NCBI GenBank assembly: GCA_010094045.1
Contig: ML986651.1
Location: 115,300-179,299 of the forward strand
DNA: 64,000 nt
From: Lojkania enalia
Taxonomy: Eukaryota > Ascomycota > Dothideomycetes > Pleosporales
Direction of reading: 5' to 3'
Below are positions 22,217 to 34,601 of the stretch, one piece after another. The notes below the pieces were generated by a model, which worked only from the letters and a program-made list of their open reading frames with translations, did not search any database and was not told where the DNA came from. Made by a program: the position numbers and the translations under genes. Each line of letters starts with the position of its first letter. The stretch's first letter is position 1.

Positions 22217-25200
22217 CTTGTCTTCGAAAGGATAAAAACCAAGAGCTGGCGGTCTGCCAAAGGCGCTTCCACGCAACTGCAAATAGCCAGTAGATTGTGG
22301 AGTCGACCTCCTTTGGACAATAACATTAAGATCGAACTTACGGATAGAATGCTGTGTTAGAGAGCCTTGACGCAAGGGTGGTGGCGCCATTGCCGATCTA
22401 CATGCGAAGGTCTCCATGAAACTGCTCTACACACCGACTGTTTGAGTCTCACAATTCAGCTTGGGCGGCTCTTTACCCGACTTCGGCAGGCCCTTCGTTA
22501 CATGGACGCAATATTATTGAACATATTCTCTCCTTGAAGCCCTCAGGCAAAATTCGCTTCTTCACCTGTAACTTGGGTTCAAACTATGCCTAGAATATCC
22601 TTGTTGCCTAAGGCTCGACTACTAGTGGGCGATCATGTAGGTACGCATGCTTGATTTGCGTAACGCTAGGCTGAGTGGCTTCTATATCTTATTAACTGTG
22701 GCTAATTGTTTATTGGTTGCTACTTGGATTTCCGACAGTCGCAGATATCAGTCCGATACAGACGTGCGATTCGGCGTGACTACTCTCGCCACTCGTAGGC
22801 CTAGGGACTTCTTTTGCATGATATGGGCGGGTACGATCCTGTTCAAGAGAAGGAAGTTGCAAGTTAAGATGTGTATCTGGCATTGAAGCCAAGATGCTTG
22901 GGATGGTCATTACGATTCCATCTTATCTCGTTCATTCACAACTTTCCTCAAATCAAGTCCTTTCGAGGCTGTACCCCCATCTCCCCACTCCGGGGATACT
23001 TGCAGGCTTCACGGTCATGTCATATCCGATCCAGAGCATGATAGGTAGCCGACGTGCGATTGGAGATCCTATGAACAAATGACACTAGTGTGCGAGGAGT
23101 ACTTAGGCTATTTGAGACTTCACCAGCTGTCATGTCATGAGGATAGTCGTCAATGCTAAGTTTCAATCCTGACGGACGCTACTTTGCTGCTAGTGTTGAT
23201 TTTAATGAGACATCGGAACTATTCCATTACCGGAGCCGATTATTAGAAATATTACGGTACTATCATTTTATCAGATGCATGTGACTTTCAGAAATCACGT
23301 CTTGATTGCTCCTCCAATCCTTTTGCGCAACTTTCATTAGAGTCGTAGGCAAACCTGCCCATAACGCTTCACGTGTATTTCTCCCCACACCCTAGTGCTT
23401 CCATCAAGGGCGGGTAAATGCTGCACTGTTACACCAAGTTCTAGAATCATCGAAGAAAAGTAGGGCTAACACCAGAGTAGGTGTTCAGGTTGATGCTGCA
23501 ATGGATGCATCCCTTCCTGCTTGCCCATCAATGCAGAGGAAAAGTTCACTCATCACACCTATAACGTGACCTTCCGAGCACGGAATACCAAGTAAATATC
23601 CGCCAAGGGCCTTACTCTCCCCCCTGTAACTTTTTGCCGAGCAGCCACCGAGTCTGACGTACATGAGTGCAATGCTGCGATGCGATCCTTGTTCCCCACC
23701 TACTAATTGTCATTGTACGACGTACTGGCAGATCATGTAGTGCTTCAGGCCTATAAGGTTGCAAGGATACTTATTCAATCGTACTATGCGATTGCCTTCG
23801 CGAACGCCCTTCTAGAAATTCCAGCAACGCATCTCAAACTTTGACAACTCCTAAGAAATATTGCGGCCCCAAAGTAATTTCGCAAGTCCGCAGACCCGAA
23901 AAGCAGATTGTGAGGCCATGCATATCTCAAATGGGGACGGGTACGACCTTCTCTTAGATCCGTACAATGTTCGCCTACATCTGCGCCGCCTTCTGCGCCC
24001 CGTCACGTCCGAATCACTTTGCCTCGCCCCATCGTATCGCCATTCCCAAATTCGCATGCGCCAACAAGGCAACGGTTACGCGCACATGTTCACCCCCCAC
24101 ATGAGACGTTCCACCCACACCATGTCCAATACACTCACCCGTGACTGACCCCCCCCCCCCAGGCCGAACCCCAACCCACGATTTCAAGTGCCCAGCATGA
24201 TCGACTACAGGCGACAGGGGTCCGTTTCAAGGGTCCCTCGCTGTCTGAGAATGCCTAGAGTTCCGAATGAGACCCTCTTCTCGGGCGGGGCCGAAGTTCA
24301 TAGGTCCTCTGTGTTTGAGATGCCGCAGCCGCAGAATGGAGTAGTTGTTGGTCAGCCGTTGGTAATGGGGCACTGCTGATGGTGAGGCTCGATGGGTGGG
24401 ACTCCGTGTGGCTGTGAGGAAAATGGGTGCGGAAATGACAATGGGAAAGTCGGCTGATGCTTGTTCTCTTCCAACTCACCGCTCCTCGAGGTGGATGCAT
24501 GGCATGTTGGTTTCCGAATTCACAGAGGATTGGGAGAATTCCACATAGAGCACGGTGGAAGTCGTACGACCGATCTGCACGTGTTTAGTTCACTATCGTG
24601 CCTGCAATGCAATGGCCCTCTCTTTCTCCGCAGAAACCTGCAGAGATTCCTTCCTCCACAAACCATGTTTTTAAGGATCAACAGTTGTGCATTGTTCCGA
24701 GTTTCGATTCAATGTTTAGTAGAAAAAGGAGTGGCCTGTTCTGCACATTTCTATCTACAAACAACAAAGGATAGTCTACCTAGATGATAGGAGTCCGGGA
24801 TAAAAACGCTGCGTGAAAATCCAGTCATCATTCATCAGGGCCTCTTGCATGCCGCTACGATGGTTAAAAGGAAAAGCCCCCATATCAGATATCCCGTCGC
24901 CGATTTTGAAATACCAATATTACCTCGCTGTACCTATTTCGTACAACTACAGTGACCGGTCGGCGATCCGATCGCAACCAATACCATACCCACAGCGAGC
25001 ATAATAAAGTGAGAGTTAAAAGAAATGTCAATCGCCCAATGCCTATGCAAACAATGCACCCAACCGTAGCACAATCCCGTCCGGTCCTTTCCTACCCGCG
25101 TCCGGACCCCTTCTATCCTCAACGCCAAGAACAGCAGAATGAAATAGGATAGAGGAGAAAAGGGAGTGCGCTCCCATCCCATTGCCATTGCAACGCCAAT

Positions 25201-25318
25201 CAGTTAATTAAACCCAACAAAAGCGATAAACCATCGACGCCAGGGCCAGACATGAAACGATGAGGTGAAGGGAGGGATAGACCTCCTTTTACGGAAGTCG
25301 GATCCCGTGCTCAGAATT
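22217..25318. other. Intergenic, no supported gene
   Basis: Three kilobases with only motif-free short frames. A run of 12 C lies at 24149-24160. The part next to 25319 is the downstream flank of the minus-strand regulator gene. Confidence 0.5.
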
Positions 25319-27523
25319 TCATATCATACTTGCAAGACTGTTTAACGGACTGAGATGCTTGACGCCGACTAGCTCTGGCTCGCTAACCGCGTGCGATGCA
25401 GGATAGGACGAGTTGGAAAAGGATGTGGAGACGTGTAAGCTGCCCTGTAATGGAGACGCAAACATGCCGACCACTGGCTCTTGCTCTTGCTTGGGCCGAA
25501 TATCAGCGTGGATGGTTGGTGGTGGTGGCTGCATTGAAGATGTCAATCCAGAATGTAGACCCGACGTCGATGGGGAAGCCGAGGTCGGGTGCTGCGGTGT
25601 CGAGGTCGGCATTGATGACATCGGGATGCCGACGAGTTGATGTTGTTGAGAGTGAGCAGGTGTTGAAGTGACGGGCGTCGAATGGTGGGATTGGGGGCCA
25701 AGAGTAGGCGTGGAGTCCTGCGACTGCGACGCTGACGAGGTGATTGGGTATGAAGTTGATGTTGTGGAGGCGGACGAGGCGGCACGAGCACGAACGGTAT
25801 GTGTTTCACGACGTCTTTTAGGGCCATCTTTGACCTTCGGGTGCGTATGACACTGCGCGCAAATATTAGAAATGTCCAATGGTTCGATGCGCAATAGGCA
25901 GTGGATGAGAGTGGTGATACGAACCTTGTATGCATGTCTAAACCATGTAGTTCCCTTCTTTTTGCTACTTACGAGGGGAATCCATTCGCCGCAGCTCCCA
26001 CAAAGACCCTCCCACACATCGAGGTTACCCTCTGTTCGGCGCGTATCTTGGGGTCCTTGGAATGCAGCACCGGTAGCGGCGCTTACACCGTGCGTGAATG
26101 ACTTGTCGTACCAGAAAGCGCTGTTCTTAAGCACGAGCCAACGACCAGGTTTGCAAAGACCGCACCAGCCCTCGCGCTTATTGCCATGGCCCCGGACCCA
26201 GCGCGGCGTGTATAAATCTCCGCCAAACCGTAAATCTTGCTCGTGGGGTTTGAGATCAGGGTCTGACGGGTTCATGTCCGACTCCGGTGGATCTGATGGC
26301 GTTTCATGAAGGGATGAATAAAGATCTGGTGGATCGGACAAGTCGGCAAAGTGAGAAGAGCAGCCACCATGGCGGTCAGCATTACTCTGAAGAAGACGGA
26401 AAAGTCCCTGTGATGGTAGTGGCCGCGGTACCTCGAGGTGAAATGGCTGATCCTGTGAGGCAAACAGTGTCGGATTGCTGGACTGCAGAGGATGCGGTTG
26501 CGAATACAATACATTCTGAGTTTGAAGCCCAAAGTTACCTACTGTACTCGATGGATACGCCGGCATCGAATGGTGGGGGTTTAATCGAGGTCCATATGGA
26601 GCGAAGCGGTCCTGGACTTGTGCGAGCGCACGTGAGCTGACTGGGGTCGACGTCGGTGCATGTCCAGTAGACCACCTCTTAAAGCGACTACTTTCCATCG
26701 TATAGGGTGACGACCGAACATTTGTGTGCGGCGCCGGCGACGCGCGTGAACGACTCCCACCTCGAATGACACCGTCGTGATGGGGACGACGCGGTGATGC
26801 GACGGGTGAAAGTAGACTTGGCGCTGGCTCTAGGTTGTTCCATGGCTCACAATCCGACGCATATGAAACTGCCTCAGATGAACCTAGTTCCTCATACGTG
26901 GATACCTCAGGTAGTGCCCCGCCGGTACTAGACATCGAAAACGATGATTCAGACATGCGTCGAGATGAGGTGGGGTTGAAGGTTGCCATGTTATCAGCCT
27001 CGTGTTGATCCATACCGTGACACTGTCTCAAGTCAATGATTGGTGTATTCTCGTCGTGGCCCATAAGCCCGTGATTGAACTCTGCCATGTCAGGATCCAT
27101 TGATGGAAATGAATCTAGCTCTTCACAAACTTTCTGGCCCCAGGGACCTATGTTCATCAGATATTGTTCGAATGAGGGATGCGCGGAATACGTACTTGTA
27201 TCGATCACCGTGCCTTGAAAGTAGTCTGGTGTGCTAAGGTGCTCGTGTGTGCTGATGCCGTTGCGGAAGGGTGTGCTGTTTAAAGCTGGAGATTGGGAGG
27301 AGCTGACGTCTGTTTTGGCAACTAACTGCTCAGATTCGTCTCTGCTACTTGCTATGACACCTTTCTGCATATGCTGATATGGGTTGTGCGGTTGTGGTAC
27401 CGCCCATGTGGGGTAGGGCGGTGAAGGTCTTGATACTTGATGCATCTGCGTCTGCGGCGGTTGCATAGGAATGTTGCCATAGGGATACATCATTTGCGCA
27501 TGCTGAGATGTCGGTTGGGTCAT
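25319..27523 (-). CDS. Transcription regulator with Rua1 C-terminal domain (DUF4451)
   Basis: Read through, the frame is 734 codons, but a 72-bp intron (25853-25924, GTTCGT...GCGCAG with CTAAT near the end) is predicted inside it, leaving 710 residues: exon 1 25925-27523, exon 2 25319-25852. The N-terminal 430 residues are Gln/Pro/Ser-rich low complexity, typical of a fungal regulator. The conserved domain begins near residue 435: PRWVRGHGNKREGWCGLC, then GRWLVLKNSAFWYDKSFTHG, WEGLCGSCGEWI and TWFRHAYK. After the intron it continues CHTHPKVKDGPKRRRE, which matches the domain's usual RHAYKCHTH sequence and supplies Cys/His ligands and a basic nuclear signal. The C-terminus is again Ser/Thr/Pro/Gln-rich. 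The name comes from Ustilago Rua1; here the target genes are unknown, and no C2H2 finger is evident outside the domain. Confidence 0.87.
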   Translation of the reverse strand: MTQPTSQHAQMMYPYGNIPMQPPQTQMHQVSRPSPPYPTWAVPQPHNPYQHMQKGVIASSRDESEQLVAKTDVSSSQSPALNSTPFRNGISTHEHLSTPDYFQGTVIDTSTYSAHPSFEQYLMNIGPWGQKVCEELDSFPSMDPDMAEFNHGLMGHDENTPIIDLRQCHGMDQHEADNMATFNPTSSRRMSESSFSMSSTGGALPEVSTYEELGSSEAVSYASDCEPWNNLEPAPSLLSPVASPRRPHHDGVIRGGSRSRASPAPHTNVRSSPYTMESSRFKRWSTGHAPTSTPVSSRALAQVQDRFAPYGPRLNPHHSMPAYPSSTVGNFGLQTQNVLYSQPHPLQSSNPTLFASQDQPFHLEVPRPLPSQGLFRLLQSNADRHGGCSSHFADLSDPPDLYSSLHETPSDPPESDMNPSDPDLKPHEQDLRFGGDLYTPRWVRGHGNKREGWCGLCKPGRWLVLKNSAFWYDKSFTHGVSAATGAAFQGPQDTRRTEGNLDVWEGLCGSCGEWIPLVSSKKKGTTWFRHAYKVRITTLIHCLLRIEPLDISNICAQCHTHPKVKDGPKRRRETHTVRARAASSASTTSTSYPITSSASQSQDSTPTLGPQSHHSTPVTSTPAHSQQHQLVGIPMSSMPTSTPQHPTSASPSTSGLHSGLTSSMQPPPPTIHADIRPKQEQEPVVGMFASPLQGSLHVSTSFSNSSYPASHAVSEPELVGVKHLSPLNSLASMI
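25853..25924 (-). other. In-frame 72-bp intron without stop
   Basis: GTTCGT donor, CTAAT branch-like sequence and GCGCAG acceptor on the minus strand. Its length is a multiple of three and it has no stop, so retention would insert 24 residues between K and CHTH of the Rua1 domain. Confidence 0.75.
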
Positions 27524-30500
27524 GATGTATGATCTATTAGAAGACGGGCGATATCTTATACGGCGTCAGCGGGGTATGGCCAAGGCTAGGTCGGCAGTTG
27601 AGGGCCTTACTGCTGAACTGCATTAAATTCCATCTTTGGAGTTGCTATCTCTAGGAAGTGGCCTTGTTGTGTGCCCGTGATGTAAACTGGATATACAAAA
27701 ATGTTAGTGCCAAATTAGGCATTTCCAAGCCTTTGCGCAGCGCTCAGAGCAGCGACATGCGTCTGGCGACAGCGGCAAGCCCAAGACGAGATGGAAGCAA
27801 GGGACTAACAACACACGGAGAAACATACGGTTTGGTTGGAAGCTGAACGAGAGACGTCCGGTTGAAGGAATGTAGCTAGTCGATAGTGCTGTACGACTTT
27901 GAGCTGTAGGGCTAGTGACAAAAGGAAGCTGCGAAGAGATATTAAAAAAGAGTGTACGGATAACAGAGTCCCCTTCGCATCCAGCGCGGAAGGAGCCCGC
28001 TCCAGTGACCTAAAGAAAAGAATGAATAAGGAAGAATAATGGGGCTAGAATCCGAAAGAGTGACGAGGCCAAAGTAAAAAGAAAGACAGCTTGAGGGACG
28101 GTGAAACTATATGGGAAGTCACCGGGCTTGAAGGTTTCCGTGCGGTGACGATGGAGATAAGATGACATGTGTGGGAAGTTGACGCAAAGGAACCACTGGC
28201 GCTTTGGTTTGAGAGCAGCGTCGGGAGGCGCCTTGGCTGCAGAGATCTGGAACGGCGATAGCTTGGGACAGAGGTGTTCACCCAAAGGAGGAGACTGCTG
28301 GGATCAAAATGGTGGACTTGTGGAGCAGCGATACAGGGCTGCCGGGGTGGACAGGACCAGGAGGGGTGTGGATACAGTGATTCGTCCCGATTAGGAAGCC
28401 CTCGAGCCGCAGTGCGGCCTCACGGCTCTGCCGGCATCCTCGGAGCTGCATTTGGAGGCCGTACGGTTCGAGCATCGCGAGCCTCCTTGCGGCTGAGGCA
28501 GCGCAGGCGACTGAGCAGGAGCCAATTGATCACCGCCCGGACAAGGAGGGAGCCGGTTGCGGAGGGCACCAGGAGCAGGGAACGAGCCCCATTCGCAACA
28601 CGAAACTCAAGAGGACAGCAGTTTCAGGAGCGCCCGGCCGCAATCATCTGGATTGAGAAGACGGGCCCTGGAATCGCGAGGGATGGAGAGAGGATGTCGG
28701 TGGTCGGCCAGGACGCGACGAGGAGGGTGTGAGATGTGAAACGCACGTGAAACTGCGCAGGGGAGGCAAGCCATCACCTTAGCGAACCTCACCACCACAC
28801 CAGCACCCATCGCGACCACCACCGCACGCGACGATTCGATTAGACCGTCGGCAGCCCATTTCCCATTCCCATTCCTCGTTTCCCCCTGCCCGCTATAGTG
28901 CGGACCCAGGGCCAAGCTCGCCGTCGTGCGAGTGCGCTCTGTCCGCTTTTGGGGATGCCACCGCCCTAGAGACTACGCTCCATCAAGAGAACGCCCGTGG
29001 CACACCTGGCCTCAATCGCTGCTCTCGCCAGCATCGCGCGTAGAGTCAGCTGCCCCGCCGCCACTAGACGCCCTTTGCGCGGCTTTGTCACTCGATGCCC
29101 CCACTGGCCGTTGGACAGCTGGCTGACAGCGGGAGCAGGAGCCATTCCATGTGCTCCAACACCAGCAACTTCGCACCACCAAGGCCCGCCGTTTGATCTG
29201 CCCAGCTGTCTGGGAGGCGAGGGCCATCTGTGGGAGCGTCTGTGTGCCTTGCCGCTTTCCCCCAAATGTTTTGCATGCAATACTTGGACGTCATAAAAAC
29301 GGATCCAACATGCCCCAAATCTGCATCTCTATAATTACCCGCAGCCTATCCTGTCACTGCCTCAGCTGCCTCAGTCCGACAGAGCGAAATATTTGTCAGT
29401 GGGGTATGCATCTCACTCGGAACCCGTCGGGTAGAAACCCCTCCAGCTCGCTCCGGACTGTTTGCGGTCGGAATATGAAGCATAAAGTCGTAATGAGAGA
29501 AAGGTAGAGATGTAATTGTTTGCGATTCAGCCACCATCATGCCACCTATCGTTGAAGATCTAGGTATCAGAGCGGGTGGCACATCTGCAGATATGCAGAT
29601 GGCAGATCCGAGGCCGTCTTGGTACGCCATTCCTGGCATGACTTACAAGCTATGTGAGCCTGTCGGCTTCAGACCGGGCCGCTCACGCCTTTCTTCATTC
29701 CGTGCTCCCCTGCCTATCTTGGTAATAAAGCCGTGTTTTTCTAGAAGGTGTGAAAATGAAAATATGAGAGGGTGTAGCATGGGGTTCGGATAAGGCAGTG
29801 TCCTTGCTTCATGGATGCTCTTAGAAGTCTTGTGTCCCCGCATCAACGCTACACGCTGTTTAGCAGCCCGTGCTGTGCAAAGGTCTTTGCCTGTGCTCTG
29901 TTCTGAAAACATCCACATGTATTGCGGTCATACGGGTACTCGCATCTGCAGCATGTTCCTAATTAAGAAACGCAAAATTCCAACGCCTATGTATTGATAT
30001 TGATATCTTTGGAACGGACTTCAACTTTTCTAGGGGAGATTGAAGAACAACCCTCACTGGCCGTTCAATTATGAACATGATCTTCAGACCAAGATATTGA
30101 TTTTCCATATCGGCTGTACCACCAGCCACATCGGTCTAGATCGCGTACCTCGCAGATGATCGACTTGGAGGCTTTTCGAAGAAACGGTCGGCGATCTCCG
30201 CTGTCAATGTCTTGGACTATTTGGAGATCAGTCATAGAGGATTCCTTATTGACCGATCGACTCTGCAGGAAGTGGCAAAGCCTTCCAAAAGACCAATCCA
30301 CCCGCGTGCGTGAGATCCACAACGGCTTGCCCCGTGGGGTAGCAGCGTGGGAGGTATGGGAGTACAAGGGAACAGACCTGGGAGCACAAGGGAACAGACC
30401 TGGGAGCACAAGGTTTGAGGAATGCAACCCACCAAGAGAGCAAGGACCCCATTTCTAAAAAGAGTGGGCTGAGGTATGAAAGGCGCCGGAGACGCTCCGG

Positions 30501-31339
30501 TTTCCTAGAAAATGTTGAAGAGCCAACTACCACGAATATCTCTAACGCTAATCTAACCCTCTCGCGTAGCACGTCATTATTAGTGAGCTGAAAGTGATGT
30601 ATGACCGAAATCGCTTAAGGAATGTAGTGGACCAATCTTCTATGAACTTTGGACTAGGACGAGGATGACCTCAGCCCTAGGCTTCATCTTAAGACTCGTG
30701 TTCAACACCATGACTAATGTATCGAGCATAGCAATGACAGCCATTATACATGATATCCTTCACGTTCACAGACCAACATGATTATTGAACACATTAATTA
30801 GCCTGACTAAGACCAACCGAGCCCCATCGGCCCTACTTCCTCACATCCCTCGCTGTAGGAGTGATGGTGGCGTGAAAGTCACCACGGTAGATTAAGGTTG
30901 CGGGATGGACCTCCCAAGTCCACGACCACGGGTTTCGCGCGGCGGAACAACCTGGCTAGGGACGCGTCAACACCAGCTTAGGAGGCCACATCTCCTAAAT
31001 AGGAAGGAAAAGAAATATCTTGCAGACAGCACTGACAACATTGCAGTAGCGAGAAGCATTGACTTTGAGCACAGCAAACATCGACTCGTTTTGCTTGTTA
31101 CAACATGCAAAACGGCGCGTTTCCCAGAGATCGAAACCGCAGCATATGAGTCACCTGGATCAGAGATCCCTCAGGATCTGGAAGAAACCAATCCATTGCA
31201 CCAACACCCCATGACCTCTCTTCCCATAATTTGCGCACTTTGTGGTGCGGAGCAAAACTAACACCTTTATGCGCCATAATAGTTTTGTACAGGTATATCC
31301 CTTCTTACGCTTTATACAAATTGCAATAAATCTCTCTGT
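27524..31339. other. Long upstream/intergenic region, no supported gene
   Basis: The first 1.5-2 kb is the upstream side of the Rua1-domain gene. It is GC-rich (28.3-29.3 kb) and yields overlapping Arg/Ala-rich chance frames on both strands. Nothing from 29.5 to 31.3 kb has a recognisable domain, including the 118-codon frame 30905-31261. A 22-bp tandem repeat lies at 30364-30413. Confidence 0.5.
30364..30413 (+). repeat. 22-bp tandem repeat, about 2.3 copies
   Basis: Unit ACAAGGGAACAGACCTGG plus GAGC, two perfect copies (30364-30385, 30386-30407) and six bases of a third. Noncoding context. Confidence 0.9.
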
Positions 31340-33044
31340 TCAGAGCTTCCCTACCTTGACTTCAATACCGCCACTCACAGTTCCGAATACCAAGCTACTC
31401 TCGCCAGCGCCTTTTTTTGCTTCTACCATTTGCCCTTCACTCCCTTCCTCTTGTCGGATAAGCTCCAGATCCCTGCCCTGCAGATGTAAAGTACCATTCA
31501 TTGAACTGCCCTTTAAATTGCCCTCCCATACCTGAGGATACGTAATGTCGAGGGCGCCCGATATGCTCATGTGAGTACTGGTGAATCGGGTGAGCGGCTT
31601 AGAGGAGTCTTGGTATGGCGAGTGTAGATTGAGTTTTGTTTGCCCGGATGTCGTCGATGTTTCGAGTATAGAGGTGTAGTCGCCACCTCTGAACGGTATG
31701 ATATCAGCGGTAAGGAATCCGGCGACGGATGAAATAGTAGTTTTAGACCCGTGGATAATGGTTCCGTCTACGCTTCCGACTGTTGTGTTGATTCTGACTT
31801 GGTAGTCACGCTCCGGGATGTGTTTGCGCTCAAAGTTCGCGCGGATGCTGCCGGAGAGAGAGCTTGCGACGAAGATTGCGGAAGGGGAGTCCTCGCTTGA
31901 AGCTTCCTTGGGCGATATGTCTACATTAACAGAACCGGATTCTGTCTTGATAGAAAGAAGATCGAGGAGTGCATATTGACCGCTGATTGAGCCCGAGATT
32001 GTTTCCAATCTCGTCTGCCGCGAGTTAAACGTTGACGAGTCAAGCGTTCCACTCGTGAGGGATATCGACGTCGAGTTTGTGATAGAGAAGCTGACTCCTT
32101 CGTGAATCTGTATGCCTAGATGTAGAGATGCAACGTCGAAATTCTCGAGGGACGCATTGGGTGCCACGTAGACAACCACCGAGATACCGAGACAAGCTGT
32201 ACCTTTCTGGGCTCCATTAATGACGTCGGGAGTTGAAATGTCGCCAATAGAGAGGCCAGTTGCCGAATAATCGTACTTGAGGCTATCGACGCTGACCGGA
32301 GAAGACACAGCGTAGGCTAATTTTGCTTTTACTGTTCCCGCCGGCTGGTCTTCTGGGCCCTTGACAACGTGAATCCATCCCAGCACTCTCTTGAACTTTT
32401 GCTCTAACTGATGAACGCCTTCTTTGATACGTAGTTCTGACGGGGAGCCGAACTCGAATTCTTCAGTTTTCGTGTTGTAATCCTTCCCACATCGCAAAGG
32501 CCACCTGATGGGATAATCCTGTGGCGTACTCGGATTCCCGTCCTGTGGCTGTGACGAAGGAACAGGAATCGGAGAGACTACTGTGGCCTAAACACGCCAT
32601 TAGATCGATTCCATCCAATTAATAAATGACACATACCTTCTTCTCCTGCCTAGTTGCTGCCGCAACGATGGCCGCCAAAATCACAATTCCCAGCAGCGCG
32701 CCCATGAACTTCAACATCCTCTTCCTCGTGCAATGCTCCTTCAAGCTCTTCCTCCTATAACGTGAGCCTTTATATCCGTCATCCACCGGCAGCGCCGGAC
32801 TTGCCCTCCCGTCAATACTCAGCAATCGGACGCCTTCCTCCCCAGTCTGTCTCGTAAACTGTAGATTCCATGGATTCGGGGTCGTAGCTTCGAGATACGA
32901 TGGCGGCGCTTGTCCCACAAATGCATCTAATAGAGGCGTCCTTTCTTCTGAATACCTTGTCGCGCTCTGTAGCGGGACAATATCCTCGTAATTCTGCGAT
33001 TGGAGTTTCAAGCCTTTATTAGCAGCTTCGGTGTCTATGAACAT
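31340..33044 (-). CDS. Type II single-pass membrane protein, adhesin-like ectodomain
   Basis: Exon 1 is 32637-33044 (136 codons), exon 2 is 31340-32587 and the intron 32588-32636 is 49 bp (GTATGT...TTTAG), giving 551 residues. Residues 1-110 are cytoplasmic-like with a dileucine motif (EERTPLL, about 33-39), a PPSY motif (47-50, a possible Rsp5/Nedd4 WW ligand) and a basic stop (RYRRK, RKR). A single hydrophobic helix at about 112-130 acts as signal anchor. The outside part is a Ser/Thr/Gly-rich array of short beta strands (repeats of the type SISGALDI, TVGSVDGT, SSLSGSIRA) that resembles the beta-helix of DUF4097-type putative adhesins, and it has N-glycosylation sequons such as NTT and NGT. 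Function unknown. The first ATG is used and nothing better lies upstream. Confidence 0.85.
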
Positions 33045-34601
33045 ATTCCTTGAGTCCTTTCAATAATGGAAATATCTGTCAGGCACTAGGCACTAGATCA
33101 TTGATTTGAAGAGAAATGAAAAGACTCAAAGAAAACGAGAAGCTCATGGTGATACATCGATTCCCTTTAACTTAACACTTGAAAGCGATGGGGTGGATGG
33201 CTGGGGAAGGGATGCTACAATTGTTTCGGGGCTGGAAACGCGGGCTGTTTGATCTTTTCATCCTTGCCTCAGGCCGACCTTCGTAGTGGAGCGAATGCTC
33301 TTGTGTTTAAGCATATCACCTTGATCTATCCATTTTTTGGGTTCACAGATGCATATCTATGTATGGACTGCCTTTTGTCTAAGTAGTAATTGATTGTGGA
33401 TGAGTGCGTGACATTGCTCTTGATGGATGGTGGAGCTTAGAAACCGCCAAGATACCTGAGATACAGGAGACGCTAACACGCTAGGCCGAAATTGGTAAGA
33501 ATATCATTAGATCTGAGGGTAACCAAGCAGCTAAGGACATACACAGGACCTTGGTAGAGTTCTGCAGAAGCTCGTTTCTCGATGATATAGGAAAGTGCGA
33601 TTAGGATGTCCATTGCGATTTGGATCCCGTCTTCGGCAGACAACGCCTCTGAAGGGGCGGCCGGAATGGCGGAAATTGGTAGCAGAGAGAAGAGCAAGGA
33701 TGGCAAGAACTTTCATAGTTGCGACGTGTCGTGGAAGATAATAGTTTCTATCGCGTATGACTATAGTGTTCAGGACTGTAGTTTACCTGGAAGGATAATC
33801 AACAGAATTTAAGTCTTCATAGGCAGGAAATAGACTGGGTGATTTCCTCTTTGAGTCACACCACAGTCTTTTACATACCCAAATTCTGACCGAAATGATT
33901 TGAATAGGATCTGAGAAACAACACAGCAACAAGCCTCTTCGGTTATGCGTAAATCAATGTCAAGAATTTAGTAGCCACGCAGCGCCGCGTCCAATTCTCC
34001 TTGCTAGTATTATCATTACTATCTTACGAGTAGCGAAAATAACAGGAGATCTGTGCGTCCTATTATGAGATATTTTCGGCAAAACAATAGATTTGTTTCT
34101 TCTTAATTAATTAATGAGTTGACATATCCTAACTCTACCGTGCTAGATACTAGCTATCTCGAGCTTTGAGAGAAGGCTACTGAGCTAAGTCGATAGTATT
34201 GTAATGAATTACAAGCACCCAATTAACAGTACTCTATTTCCTCTCACAGCTGACATCATCGGCCATAATACATGTACGCCAGCCTTGAACTACTACAATT
34301 CTAATTAGCGTGGGCACATCACTTCTTCCCCGGCTGTATCGGCAACTCCTTTCTAGGCATAGGACTACAGGTGAATCTAAAGAAAGCTTCCATTAATAAT
34401 GTAGCTTTCAACATGTTAGATAGAGCTTGAGTTAGTCTCCGTATTGGTTCTATATATGATATAAATATAGATATACTTCTGTCAACGTAAAGTGTGTGTA
34501 GCGAGTGAAAAAATATTATATTATTTTATACGAAAAAGTAGAAGAGAGTAAAATAGAAAAAGGAAAAAATCAAGGTAGCCGATGTTGCATCGATATTCAT
34601 T
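33045..34601. other. Intergenic, mostly empty
   Basis: Apart from the doubtful small frame near 33.5-33.7 kb I see no gene. From about 33.9 to 34.58 kb the sequence is AT-rich and serves as downstream flank of the epimerase gene. Confidence 0.5.
33473..33716 (-). pseudogene. Candidate small secreted protein, frame broken after the start
   Basis: An ATG at 33714-33716 begins MKV and runs for 61 codons, but a hydrophobic leader followed by Pro/Ala-rich residues (FSLLPISAIPAAP, then SAEDGIQIAMDILIALSY) lies in the neighbouring frame and has no ATG of its own. One surplus A in the run just after the start codon would explain both: with one A fewer the leader would follow the Met directly. A plausible intron (GTATGT...CTAG, with CTAAT inside) begins near 33.54 kb. 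It may be a pseudogene, a base-call error or chance. Confidence 0.28.

Noticed and set aside
24149..24160. C-run as an assembly gap or telomere-like signal
   Set aside because: A single homopolymer with ordinary sequence on both sides; no telomeric repeat units.
28274..28732. 152-codon Arg-rich plus-strand frame upstream of the Rua1-domain gene
   Set aside because: Arg/Ala/Gly-rich text from GC-biased promoter DNA, with several competing frames on both strands.
30905..31261. 118-codon plus-strand frame ending ICALCGAEQN
   Set aside because: A lone CxLC is not enough for a zinc motif; no start context or homology I can name.
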